Notes under the pieces: generated by a model
The model's input: the letters and a program-made list of their open reading frames with translations, nothing else
Told to the model about the DNA's origin: nothing
Databases searched by the model: none
Source of the DNA: CATQGW01 sp965242565
GTDB taxonomy: Bacteria; Chloroflexota; Dehalococcoidia; Bin125
Assembly: GCA_965242565.1 (NCBI GenBank)
Contig: OZ251457.1
Coordinates: 2,976,001-3,040,000 of the forward strand
Length of the DNA stretch: 64,000 nucleotides
Direction: 5' to 3'
Position numbers and translations under genes: made by a program
Shown here: piece after piece, positions 16,756-26,553 of the stretch
Numbering within the stretch: the first letter of the stretch is position 1
How the letters are laid out: each line of letters begins with the position of its first letter

Positions 16756-16796
16756 CGTCGCCCGCTCCCCTCTCAGCCGGCCCGTCGCCGACTCGC

Positions 16797-16814
16797 CGCA
16801 GGCTATAGCCTGCG
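16797..16814. promoter_or_regulatory. Perfect 18-bp palindrome in a divergent promoter region
   Basis: CGCAGGCTATAGCCTGCG is a perfect inverted repeat, centred 65 bases upstream of the zinc dehydrogenase start and 51 bases from the opposite gene. It could be an operator for a dimeric regulator, or a -10-like TATA in both directions. Function not shown. Confidence 0.45.
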
Positions 16815-16870
16815 CGCGTCGCGATGCGGTCCGCCGGGCCGCCGCCGCGACCGAATGGAAGGAGCCCCCG

Positions 16871-17902
16871 ATGCGCGCTGTGGCGATGCGAAACTTCGAG
16901 CTGGTCGTGGACGACGTGCCCCAACCCGAACCCGCCGAAGGCGAGGCGCTGGTCAAAACCCTCGCCTGCGGCATCTGCGGCTCCGACCTCCACTTCCTCA
17001 AATTCGGCCGGGAGATGATCGCCGCCTCCCGCGCCGAAGGCAGCGGACGCTTCGCCCCCGACATCGGCCGCGACATCGTGATGGGCCACGAATTCTGCTG
17101 CGAAGTCGTCGCCTACGGACCCAACACGTTGGAAACCGTGCCCGTCGGCGAGCGTTGCGTCTCCGTCCCCACCCGCGGCGCATACTCCAACGACTACCCC
17201 GGCGGTTACAGCGAGTACATGGTGCTCGACGCTTCGATGCTGCTGCCGGTGGCCGACTCGCTCGACACCCACCACGCCGCGACCACCGAGCCGATGGCCG
17301 TGGGGCTCCACGCCGTCCGCGCCGGCGCATTCGTCGACGAACCCGCCGTCATCTACGGCTGCGGCCCCGTCGGCCTCGCCACCATCGCCGCCCTCAAAAT
17401 CGACGGTGTCGGCCCCATCGTCGCCGCCGACTTCTCCAGCCGCCGACGCGAACTCGCCGGCATCATGGGCGCCGACAGCGTGGTCGACCCCCGCGAACTC
17501 TCACCCGTCACCGCGCTCGAACGGATCGGCTCCTTCTCCGAAGCCGTCCTGTTCGACGCCGTCGGCGTCCCCGGCATGATCGCCCAACTCACCCGCGAAG
17601 CGCCCGACCGCGGGACCCGCATCGTCGTCGTCGGCGTCTGCATGCAGCAGGACACGATCCAGCCGCTGGCCGCAATCGAGAAAGAGCTGAGCTACAAATT
17701 CGTCCTCGGCTACACGCCCGACGAATTCGAGGAAAGCCTCCACGCCCTGGAAAACGGCCTGATCAACGCCGAACCGCTGGTCACCGGCGCAGTGGACCTC
17801 GACAACGTCGCAAGCGCGTTCGAGACGCTCGCCGACCCCGAAGACCACTGCAAAATCATGGTCACTCCCCATGAACAACAAGCGGAACGACAAGCGCTCT
17901 AA
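16871..17902 (+). CDS. Zinc-type alcohol dehydrogenase family protein, 343 aa
   Basis: Medium-chain dehydrogenase/reductase. The catalytic-zinc motif CGICGSDLH is at residues 33-41 (Cys36) with GHEFCCEV near residue 79. The NAD(P)-binding segment is VIYGCGPVGLATIAALK, followed by VAADFSSRRRELAGIMGADS. The four-cysteine structural-zinc lobe of classical enzymes is missing: the region after GERCVSVPT lacks Cys spacing. Oxidoreductase activity is likely but the substrate is unknown; the family includes threonine, sorbitol and formaldehyde-type enzymes. GGAAGGAG precedes the ATG closely. It may be co-transcribed with the amidohydrolase gene 67 bases downstream. Confidence 0.85.
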   Translation: MRAVAMRNFELVVDDVPQPEPAEGEALVKTLACGICGSDLHFLKFGREMIAASRAEGSGRFAPDIGRDIVMGHEFCCEVVAYGPNTLETVPVGERCVSVPTRGAYSNDYPGGYSEYMVLDASMLLPVADSLDTHHAATTEPMAVGLHAVRAGAFVDEPAVIYGCGPVGLATIAALKIDGVGPIVAADFSSRRRELAGIMGADSVVDPRELSPVTALERIGSFSEAVLFDAVGVPGMIAQLTREAPDRGTRIVVVGVCMQQDTIQPLAAIEKELSYKFVLGYTPDEFEESLHALENGLINAEPLVTGAVDLDNVASAFETLADPEDHCKIMVTPHEQQAERQAL

Positions 17903-17969
17903 CGCTCACGCCCGCGCGCTGTTCCCTATCATCGAAACCACACGACGAACCACATCGAGGTGAAACCCC

Positions 17970-19679
17970 ATGGCCTACGACATCATCATCCGCGGCGGAA
18001 CCATCGTCGACGGCTCCGGCGCGCCCCGCTTCCGCGCCGACCTCGCGATCCAGGACGGCCGCATCGCCTCCATCGGCCGCATCCCCGACGCCGCGCGCGA
18101 GGAGATCGATGCCGACGGACTGGTCGTCGCCCCCGGCTTCATCGACGGCCACACCCACTTCGACGCCCAAATCTCCTGGGACCCCTACGGCACCTCCTCC
18201 TCCTACCACGGCGTCACCTCCGTGATCATGGGCAACTGCGGCTTCACGCTCGCGCCTTGCCACCCCGACGACCAGGACCTCCTCATGCGCACCCTGGAGG
18301 CCGTCGAAGACATCCCCGCCGACGCCCAGCGCGCCGGCGTCGCCTGGACCTGGCAAACTTTCCCCGAATACCTCGACTTCCTCGAGCAGACGCCCAAAGG
18401 CCTCAACTACGGCGGCTACGTCGGACACACCGCCCTCCGCACCTACGTGATGCGCGAGCGCGCCTTCACCGAAGCCTCCGGCGAGGCCGACCGCGCCGAA
18501 ATGAAGCGCATCCTGCGCGAAGCCGTGCAGGCCGGCGCGATGGGCTTCTCCACCACCCGCTCCCCCGCCCACAAAACCTCCGAAGGCGACCCCGTGCCCA
18601 GCCGCCTCGCCGACTGGAACGAGGTCCGCGAGCTCGTCATGGAGCTCGGCGCGCTCAACCGCGGCATGGTCGAGATCAGCGGCGAACCCACCATGGGACA
18701 GGACCCCAACGATCCCAACCACTACGAAAACCGCCTCCGCGACCTCGCCGTCGACTCCGGCCGCCCCATCTTCTTCCCCGCCCTCTCCAGCCGCCGCGCC
18801 GCGCCCGACGGCTGGAAACGCTGGTTCGACAACGCCGCCGAAGCCGCCGCCCGCGGCGCGCGCATGTTCGGCCAGGCCCACTCCCGCCAACTCGCCACCA
18901 ACTGGTCCTACCGCACCGAAATGCCCTTCGACCGCCTCTCCGTCTGGCGCGACCTGCGCAAGCGCCCGCTCGACGAACAACTCGCCGCCTTCCGCGACCC
19001 CGACACCCGCGCCCGCCTCGTCCACATCGCCAACACCGAAGACGAAGACTTCACCAAAGTGATGCCCGCCCAGGCCCGCAAACCGTCCGACTGGGACTGG
19101 GTCTTCATCCTCGACCACGTCGACGGCACGCCCAACCGCTCGCTCGGCCAACTCGCGCGCGAGCGCGAAGAAGACCCCGTCGAAACCATGCTCCAAATCG
19201 GCATCGAGCAGGACCTCGACACCATCTACATGGTCCCCCTCGCCAACGAGTACCAGGACCAGGTGCTCGAAATCATGCGCGAACCCCGCTCACTCGTCAC
19301 CTTCAGCGACGGCGGTGCCCACGTCTCGCAGATCATGGACTGCTCCCTGCAAACCCATGTGCTCACCCACTGGGTCCGCAACACCGGCGAACTCACCCTC
19401 GAAGAGGGCGTCAAGCTGCTCACCTGGGACATGGCCGCCGCCTGGGAGCTACCCGAACGCGGCCTGCTCCGCCGCGGCTACAAGGCCGACATCATCATCT
19501 TCGACCCCGACACCGTCGCCCCCCAACGCCCCGAAGTCGTCCACGACCTCCCCGCCCAACAGCGCCGCCTCCTCCAAAAAGCCACCGGCTACCACTACTC
19601 CATCGTCAACGGCGGCATCACTATGCGCAACGGCGAACCAACCGGCGTCACCACCGGCGAAGTCCTGCACTCCGTCTAA
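17970..19679 (+). CDS. N-acyl-D-amino-acid deacylase-like amidohydrolase, 569 aa
   Basis: Amidohydrolase-superfamily TIM-barrel hydrolase of the D-aminoacylase/dihydroorotase-like group. The N-terminal beta-sandwich strand is DIIIRGGTIVDGSGAPRF. The metal motif is GFIDGHTHFDAQISWDP, followed by GVTSVIMGNCGFTLAPC, which is typical of D-aminoacylases. The C-terminal part has TFSDGGAHVSQIMD (metal Asp) and the closing RRGYKADIIIFDPDTV strand. Length exceeds the ~480 of classical D-aminoacylases but matches uncharacterised actinobacterial and Chloroflexota homologues. A GAGGTGAAA ribosome site precedes the ATG. The substrate is not known. Confidence 0.85.
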   Translation: MAYDIIIRGGTIVDGSGAPRFRADLAIQDGRIASIGRIPDAAREEIDADGLVVAPGFIDGHTHFDAQISWDPYGTSSSYHGVTSVIMGNCGFTLAPCHPDDQDLLMRTLEAVEDIPADAQRAGVAWTWQTFPEYLDFLEQTPKGLNYGGYVGHTALRTYVMRERAFTEASGEADRAEMKRILREAVQAGAMGFSTTRSPAHKTSEGDPVPSRLADWNEVRELVMELGALNRGMVEISGEPTMGQDPNDPNHYENRLRDLAVDSGRPIFFPALSSRRAAPDGWKRWFDNAAEAAARGARMFGQAHSRQLATNWSYRTEMPFDRLSVWRDLRKRPLDEQLAAFRDPDTRARLVHIANTEDEDFTKVMPAQARKPSDWDWVFILDHVDGTPNRSLGQLAREREEDPVETMLQIGIEQDLDTIYMVPLANEYQDQVLEIMREPRSLVTFSDGGAHVSQIMDCSLQTHVLTHWVRNTGELTLEEGVKLLTWDMAAAWELPERGLLRRGYKADIIIFDPDTVAPQRPEVVHDLPAQQRRLLQKATGYHYSIVNGGITMRNGEPTGVTTGEVLHSV

Positions 19680-19689
19680 CACCCCCGCT

Positions 19690-20370
19690 ACCTCCGCCAC
19701 ACCCCCACTCCGTCATCCCCGCCCCCACTTCCTCGTCATCCCCGCCCCCCCCACTCCGTCATACCCGCCCCCGAGCGGGAATCGGCCCCGAGCGCCCTCC
19801 AACCCCCGTCACGCGCGCTCCCCTTCCGTCGCCCCAGACTTGATCTGGGGCCCATACCCAACGCCGTGCGCAGCGCCGACGCCCCAAGCCCGCCTCCTCC
19901 CGCCACTCCCGCCGCCGCCCCCACCCCGCCACACCCGCCCACCCCCACTTCCGTCATCCCCGCCCCCACTTCCTCGCCACACCCGCCCGTCCCCACTTCC
20001 CCGTCATCCCCGCCCCCCTCTCCCCGTCATTCCCGCCCCCGAGCGGGAATCGGCCCGAGCGCCCTCCAACCCCCGTCACGCGCGCTCCCCTTCCGTCGCC
20101 CCAGACTTGATCTGGGGCCTATGCGGCGGTCGTTGGCGGCACGAAGTCCCGAGCGGCCTGCGAACGGGGTTGGCGGGCTGCTCGGGGCCTCCGTGCCGCG
20201 AAGGGGGTTGGGTATGGGCCCCAGATCAAGTCTGGGGCGACGGAAGGAAAGGCGCCGGAACGAGGGGTGGCGGCGGGCTCGTGACAGATTCCCGCTCGGG
20301 GGCGGGAATGACGGAAAGGGAGGGGCGCGGGAATGACGGAAAGGGAGGGGCGCGGGAATGACGGGGTGGG
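19690..20370. repeat. Composite repeat cluster with a 151-bp element nested between inverted hairpin repeats
   Basis: The ~840 bases between the amidohydrolase and the second surface-protein gene hold no gene up to about 20460. A hairpin repeat (CCCGCC CCCGA GCGGGAATCGG) and a left element end occur at ~19753-19860. A full 151-bp element lies at 20093-20243 with both ends of the CCCCAG type. It is enclosed by the same hairpin repeat in opposite orientations (~20026-20054 and ~20288-20315), giving a nested palindromic organisation. Short GGGAATGACGG units repeat just after. Confidence 0.85.
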
Positions 20371-20522
20371 AGGGGCGGGGCTGGGGAGGGGCGGGGGCGG
20401 TGGACCGCTTGGATGGATTGGATGGGGCGGGTGGTGCTAGGCTGCGGCTGGCATAATCTGGGTGCGGCTCTCCGCGGCATGCGGGGGGGCGGCTCTGCGC
20501 GACGGGCTGAAAGGGATCGATC

Positions 20523-23500
20523 ATGTTGACCACTCTGGGCTTGCGCGGCCTTGCCGGACGGCTCGCTGCTCGCTCGGCCTCCCGATTCGCCTCCCTGCTG
20601 GCGCTGGGCGCGCTGATCGCGCTCGCGGCCGGAATCCTTACCCCCCCCCCCCACAAACGCGCAACAGCCGGGCGTTCCCGCGGGGTTGGAACTGACGCTT
20701 TCGCTGGTCGACGACTCCGATAATGTGGTGCAAGCCGGTTCGACGATCACGGTGCGCGGGCAGGTGCGGCTGGAGGCGGGGCCCGAGGAGTTGAGTATCA
20801 GCGCCGGCGCGCTGCGGCTCTCGGCGGACCAGTCCTGGGAAGTTAACGACCGCGCGCGGCTCGGCCTGAGCGACCAGCCGCTGCTACAAACCGTGAAGCA
20901 GAGCGGCGAAATCACCGCCTACACCAACACGGGGCTGACCACCCCGCTGGGCAACGGCAACCTGCTGCGGGTGCTGGCCTGGGACGGCGACACGATCATC
21001 GGGCGCGGCGGGGCGGGGGGCAGTGGGGACGACAACCACCTCTACGTGTTCAGCGCCTCGACGGGCGAACAGGTGGGGTGCCTCATGCCTTATCGCTGGC
21101 ATGCAAACTACTGGTGCCGGTACTACATCCCTTTGGACCCTTCCTGCCACCACGACAATAACCAGCTCTGGGGCTTCGGCCGCGGGAACGAAGACAACAC
21201 CGCCAGCGCGGTCGCGGTCTGGCAGGAGGACGAGAACACGGCCTGGCTGTTCGTGGGCGAGAGCCGCGCCTCCGTGGGATATACGACTGGCCAAGCATAT
21301 CAGGATATGGGCAAGTTCCATATCTACGAGATCAACTACAGCACCGACCCGGTCTCGATCACCCATCGGCGCGAAATTCGCGTGCCGACGTACAACGAGC
21401 TGTTTGCCAAGGCGACCTTCAGACTCGATCAGGGGGCGATAAACATGGCCCGCTACGGCGCGGCGGTGGCGGTTTCGGCCGACGGCTCGACGCTGGCGGT
21501 GGGCGCGCGGCGTGCGCACGATGTGGGCGCGGTCTACGTCTACACGCGCCCGGCGGGCGGCTGGGGCGCGGCGCTGGGCTGGAACGACGCGGTGCGGGTC
21601 AGCCCGGTGGTGATTCCGCCCTGGGGCGGCACCAGCGGTACCAACGGCCCCGCCGACGGCGATGCCCGGCGGCCGTTCAACCCGCAAGCGGCGGCAACCT
21701 GCGACGCCTACTGCCGGTCGGTCAGCTCTTACGTCGGCGATGTCGACGAGTACACCCCCGATAGCACCGACGCCGGCAATATCGCGCAGGCCAAGTTCGG
21801 CCACTACGTGGCGCTGTCGGCGGACGGGAGCGTGCTGGCGGTGTCGGCGCCGGAGAAGCGCTACTCCTCAACCAGGACGGCCGGGCCGGGCCGCTTCCGC
21901 GGCGGCGCCAGCCTGCCCCGCCACGGCGAGGTGTCGATCTTCCTCGAGCCGGCCGGCGGCTGGGAGTCGGTGCCCAACTACAAGACGGGCCGGACCGAAA
22001 TCCTGTACACCGGCGACGCCTCGAGCTACAGCCAGGCCTCGCATTACGGGACGGGCCCGGACAAGCGGGTGCAAGCGCCGGACTGGACGTTCTCGTTCGA
22101 CTGGACGGACCCCCAGAACCACTGGCTGGGCGAGCGGCTGGCGCTCTCGCCGGACGGCACAACGCTGGCGGCGAGCGATCGTCACAACGGCGCGGTGCAG
22201 CTCTTCCAGGTGGACTCGCCGGAGCGCTGGGCGTCGGGCCCCACCGCGCCGAGCGCGACGCTGACGGGCGCGGCGGAAGGGGGCCGCTGGGGCGGCTTCG
22301 GCTTCAATGTCGACGGCGACCGCCTGGCGCTGGGCGACCCGACCCATAACAGCAATCAGGGGCGGCTGCTGCTCTTTGACCGCCCGGGCGACGGGACGTG
22401 GAAGAGCGCGACGGCGGACGAGGCCGAGGTGCTGCTGGCGCCGACGACGCCGACCAACCGCCGGGTCAACAACGAGTTCTACGGCCGGAGCCTGGCTTGG
22501 GGGGACACCCACCGAGCGCTGGTCGTCTCGGCCGGCGAGACCGCGTCCATTAACGGCGCAATCAGCAATACTATCGGCCCGGGTCGGCTCTGGACGCTGG
22601 CGACCACGCTCAAGTGCCCGATCAGCGAGCGCACGAACGCGGACGGCACCACGCGCACCTCGGTCTGCGCGGTGGATTTGGGCGATACGACGGTGGTGAT
22701 ACCGAAGGGCACGCCGGAGGGGCCGTTCACGATCAGCGGCGCCGTAACGCTGGTCTACGGCGAGGATGCGGACGGGCAACCGCTGAGCGTGCAGCGCAGC
22801 GCGGATCTGGAACTGCGAATCGGTACGGTGCAGGAGGTCGCGCACGTGCGGCTGGACTTCGCCAACGACGATCGGGGCACGCCGAACGACGTTACGGACG
22901 ACCGCCCGCAACCGAGCGCCTTGAGCCTGCGCGGTTCGAGTACGGTGCTGCGCCTGCAAATCCTGAACGAGCTCGAAAAGGCCTCGGCCGCCGGCAGCGT
23001 CGCTTCGGTCATTGTAACCGCGACGGCCGGAACATTGAGCACCGATTTCGGGAGCGGCTGCGCGGCCGGCGGCGGGGGCGCCACCTGTCGGCTCGACGCC
23101 TCGGCCGTGGGCGCTACGAACGCCGATAACATTCCAATCACGCTCACCCATCCGGGCCGCGAGGGTACGGCGCGGATCAGCGTGCTGGTGATCGCGACCG
23201 ACGGCTCGAGTCACGAGTCGGAGCAGCGCGAAGTCGTGCTGGCCGGCGCCCCGCGCGCGCTGGGCGTCTCCGAGCCGACGATCGCGCTGCTGAACATCGA
23301 TACGCCCGACAGCGGCGCGGACAAGGACGACCGCGACGTGGTCACGCTGACCGTCACGGCGACGGACCGGCTGGGCAGCCCGGTGCGGGCGGCCGATCGC
23401 AGTTACTCGTACCGGATTACCGGTCCCGACGACAAGCGGGTGGCGGCCTCGAAGATCGCGGTGCAATGGCCGATCCGCGGCGGCGACAGTTGCGCGTCGA

Positions 23501-24402
23501 CGGGAGCGACGGGGGCCGACCGGCCGAACGTGGTTAGCGCCGGCACACTCTTGCAGTCCTCGTTCAGTGGAACGAGACTGGCGTCGTCGTTCGCCTCCGG
23601 TATCACGGCGATCTGCGTCTGGGACGGGACCCGCTGGCGCGCCTACGAGCCCGAGGCGAGCGACGAGGACTTCACGGTTACGACCGGCGATGCCATCTGG
23701 TTGCTAACCGCGGACGAGTTGATCCGCGCACCCGTAACGGCTAACGGCCAGCCGCAAATCCGATTGGACGTGAACGCGGCGGCGAGCGCGCCGCTGGCTT
23801 CGGGCGAGTACACGCTGGAGGTGCGGCAGGCCGCTCTGCCCTGGACCTCGACTACTTTCCGGCTGGCGGGCGCGCCGGCCGCGATCACGGTGAGCGGGCC
23901 CGATTCGACGCCGGCGCTGAACGAGCGCTTCACGCTGACGGCGAGCATCGTCGACGCCGACGGCGGCGCGGTGCCCGACGGCACGCCGGTCGAATGGAGC
24001 GCGGTCGCCGGCGGGAGCGCGACGCTGGTACGGGTGGGCGCGGAGCTGACCACGACCGACGGGGTAGCATCCTCGACCTGGCTGGCGGCCAGTTCGGGCG
24101 GCGCATTCGTCTCGGTCAAGGCGGGGACGCAGCAGCAGTTGCACCCGCTCACGTTCGCCGCGCCGCAGGTCTCGCTGGTGGAGTCGATGAGCAACGGCGC
24201 GGGCCCGGGCTTCGGCATCTGGCTGGGGCGCGCGTCGGTCCAGGCGGCCGACCTGGTCGCCGGCGTGGAGGGCGTGGACGCGATCCACACGCTGCGCAGC
24301 CTGCCCTCGCGCTGGGTGACCTATGCGGTCGACGACGGGGTGCTGCGCTACGGCTCGGTCAATCACGAGATTCAGCCCGGCGACATCTACTGGGTGGAGT
24401 AG
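20523..24402 (+). CDS. Secreted FG-GAP/Ig-like surface protein, frameshifted at a poly-C tract (1292 aa if one C is removed)
   Basis: Full-length paralogue of the gene at 4334. The first ~40 codons encode a signal peptide (LASLLALGALIALAAG). The mature part is in the next frame, beginning TNAQQPGVPAGLELTLSLVD, which aligns with the other protein's PPADLELLLSLANDEDN. The junction is a run of twelve C (20641-20652). As written, translation from 20523 stops at 20723 after 66 residues; eleven C would restore a single frame. The mature part has FG-GAP-like repeats (YGAAVAVSADGSTLAVGA), Ig-like segments, a Big-1-like domain and a C-terminal WVTYAV...GDIYWVE module. A second copy of that module (VWDGTRWRAYEP) sits inside. 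Phase variation or a sequencing error could explain the shift. Confidence 0.75.
20641..20652 (+). repeat. In-gene homopolymer of 12 C at the signal peptide/mature junction
   Basis: Twelve consecutive C encode a Pro run just after the predicted signal peptide of the second surface-protein gene. Removing one C, or adding two, joins the signal peptide to the mature frame. The position is that of a classic contingency-locus switch, but homopolymer miscall is an alternative. Confidence 0.85.
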
Positions 24403-24474
24403 GCGCGCGGGCCGCCCATCCGGGCGCCCCGCGCGGCTGCGCCGCGCCCGTACGCACCTCCCCATCTCCAAGCT

Positions 24475-24625
24475 CCGTCGCCCCAGACTTGATCTGGGGC
24501 CCATACGGCGGTGGTTTGCGGGACGGAGTCCCGAGCGGCCTGCGAACGGCGTTGGCAGGGCATTCCGACGCTTGGCGTTGCAAACGGGGTTGGGTTTGGG
24601 CCCCAGATCAAGTCTGGGGCGACGG
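24475..24625. mobile_element. Solitary 151-bp MITE-like element with 29-bp terminal inverted repeats
   Basis: The gap between the surface-protein gene and the LLM gene holds one isolated element. Left and right ends are exact inverted copies for 29 bases (CCGTCGCCCC...TGGGGCCCA), and each end is itself a hairpin with core CCCCAGA-CTTGA-TCTGGGG. The interior (~90 bases) matches the array copies only loosely. No target-site duplication was evident. It has no coding capacity, so any movement would need a factor encoded elsewhere. Confidence 0.8.
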
Positions 24626-24708
24626 ATGGGGGCGCGGGGGAGGTGACGGAAAAGGGCGTAGCAGCCACGGACTACCATTACCTACACACCGGCCCAAGGC
24701 GCGTGACC

Positions 24709-25776
24709 ATGCACATTCCCCAGTTCGGCATTAATCGGCAGGACGCCAACTCCGTCGCGGCCTTCGCCGCTGATGTCGCCCGTATCGAGGCGCTCGGCTG
24801 GGACGCCGCCTGGCTGCCCGACTCCCAACTGCGCCGACGCGACACCTACGTCCTGCTCGCCGCCGCCGCCCAGGCGACCGACGCCATTCGCCTCGGCGTC
24901 CTGCTCACCAACCCCGTCACCCGCCACCCCTCCGTCACCGCTTCCTCGATTGCCACCATCGACGAACTCGCGCCCGGCCGCGTCGAACTCGGCTGGGGAG
25001 CCGGCGACACCGCCGTCCGCCTGGCCGGCCTCCGCCCCGCAACCGTCGCCCGCATGGAGGACGGCATCCGGCTAATGCGCCGCCTGCTCGACGGCGAACA
25101 GGTCGAGGTGGGCGCAGAGCGCCCCGCCGAATTGCCCTTCCACCGCCCCGTCCCCATCTGGCTCGCCGCCGGCGGTCCGCGCACCCTCGAAATGGGCGGC
25201 CGTGCCGCCGACGGCGTCTTCATCCGCGTCGGGACCCATCCCACTTTGATCGAAGATGCCGTCGCCCGCGTCCGTCGCGGCGCTGAAAGCGCCGGACGAG
25301 CGCCGAAAGATGTGCGCCTCGGCGTCGTCTTCCACACCGTGCTCGTCGATGATCCGCACACCGCGCTCACAATGGCCAAAGCCATGGCCGCCGGCTACTA
25401 CGAGTACTCGCCGATGCTCTTCGATCCGCCCGGCCTCAGCTGGGGCGGCCCCGATCCCGAAACGCTCAAATCCGAGCGCGGCGTCTGGCCCGACTTCCAC
25501 CACGACCCCGATCTGCTCAAGGCCGGCCGCGCCGTGGACTTCCTGACCGACGCGCACGCCGACGCTTTCGCGCTACGCGGCGGCATCGACGCCGTGGCCG
25601 AGCAGCTGCTCGGCGTCCTCCGCCGCAGCGCCGACGCCGGCATCGAGTTTGAGCATGTCGTGCTGCACCCGATCCCCAACCCGCCCAGCCCCGATATCGG
25701 GCACAATGCCTACACCGAGCGCGTCGCCCGCGAGCTGCTGCCCCGCGTCCGCGCTGCGCTCGCCGCCACGAACTGA
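24709..25776 (+). CDS. LLM-class (F420/FMN) oxidoreductase, 355 aa
   Basis: Luciferase-like TIM-barrel oxidoreductase, probably F420- or FMN-dependent. Signatures include GINRQDANSVAAFAADVARI at the start, WDAAWLPDSQL, RLGVLLTNPVTRHPSVTASS, IDELAPGRVELGWGAGDTA, and PVPIWLAAGGPRTLEMGGR. These resemble methylene-tetrahydromethanopterin-reductase-like members (TIGR03xxx groups). The start is ATG 24709, with GTG 24703 as an alternative; further upstream the frame runs into the repeat element. The HAD gene begins 12 bases downstream, so the two are likely co-transcribed. Which cofactor is used cannot be decided from sequence alone. Confidence 0.87.
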   Translation: MHIPQFGINRQDANSVAAFAADVARIEALGWDAAWLPDSQLRRRDTYVLLAAAAQATDAIRLGVLLTNPVTRHPSVTASSIATIDELAPGRVELGWGAGDTAVRLAGLRPATVARMEDGIRLMRRLLDGEQVEVGAERPAELPFHRPVPIWLAAGGPRTLEMGGRAADGVFIRVGTHPTLIEDAVARVRRGAESAGRAPKDVRLGVVFHTVLVDDPHTALTMAKAMAAGYYEYSPMLFDPPGLSWGGPDPETLKSERGVWPDFHHDPDLLKAGRAVDFLTDAHADAFALRGGIDAVAEQLLGVLRRSADAGIEFEHVVLHPIPNPPSPDIGHNAYTERVARELLPRVRAALAATN

Positions 25777-25788
25777 ACGGAGCAAACA

Positions 25789-26508
25789 ATGACCGACCTC
25801 TCCAGCATCCGCGCCCTCGCCTGGGACATCGGCGGCACGATCTTCGACTGGCACCACACGATCCGCGACGAAGTCGCGGCGCTGGCCGAGGCCCAGGGCG
25901 TTGAACTTGACGCCCCCGCCTTCACCAACCAGTGGCGCTTCACGATGTTCCGTCGCCTCGCCCTTGTCCGCCGCGGCGACCTGCCCTGGCTCAACGCCGA
26001 CCAACTCCACCGCCGCGTGCTCGACGAGGTGCTGGAAGATCACCCGCAACTCCAACTCAACTTCGAGCAGCGCGACGAACTCAACCAGGTCTGGCATCGG
26101 CTCAACGCCTGGCCCGGCGCCGCCGACGCCCTCCACGCACTCCGCAGCCGCTACACCGTCACCGTGCTCACCGTCATGTCTTGGGCAATCGCCGTGGACA
26201 GCTCCAAGCACAACGGCATCGCCTGGGACGGCATCCTCTCCTGCGAACTGCTCGGCCACTACAAGCCGGAGCGCGAGGCCTACGAAGCCGGCGCGCGACT
26301 GCTCGGCCTGCGCCCCGACCAGGTCATGATGTGCGCCGCCCACAAGGGCGACCTCAAGGCCGCCGCACAGGCCGGCATGCCCACCGCCTACGTCCCCATC
26401 GTCGGCGAGCGCGGCGCGGGCAACGACCCCGACGACATGTCCCCCGACCCGTCTTTCACCGTCAACGCCGCTGACTTCCCCGACCTCGCCCGCCAACTCC
26501 TCGCCTGA
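25789..26508 (+). CDS. HAD-superfamily hydrolase (haloacid dehalogenase type II-like), 239 aa
   Basis: HAD-fold hydrolase. Motif I is ALAWDIGGTIFDWH: nucleophile Asp13 is present, but the second Asp of phosphatase-type DxD is Gly, as in dehalogenase-type members (DxYGT). Motif III Lys is in GHYKPEREAYEAGARLLGL. Motif IV reads MMCAAHKGDLKAAAQAGM, in which the first acidic residue is replaced by Ala-Ala-His, then Asp. A helical cap domain spans residues ~18-100. GGAG precedes the ATG. It closely follows the LLM oxidoreductase, and the two may act on one substrate. Convergent with the ATPase gene, gap 45 bases. Confidence 0.82.
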   Translation: MTDLSSIRALAWDIGGTIFDWHHTIRDEVAALAEAQGVELDAPAFTNQWRFTMFRRLALVRRGDLPWLNADQLHRRVLDEVLEDHPQLQLNFEQRDELNQVWHRLNAWPGAADALHALRSRYTVTVLTVMSWAIAVDSSKHNGIAWDGILSCELLGHYKPEREAYEAGARLLGLRPDQVMMCAAHKGDLKAAAQAGMPTAYVPIVGERGAGNDPDDMSPDPSFTVNAADFPDLARQLLA

Positions 26509-26553
26509 GTCTGTGCCGGCCGATCCGCTCGTAACGGAACGACGGCCCCGTGC

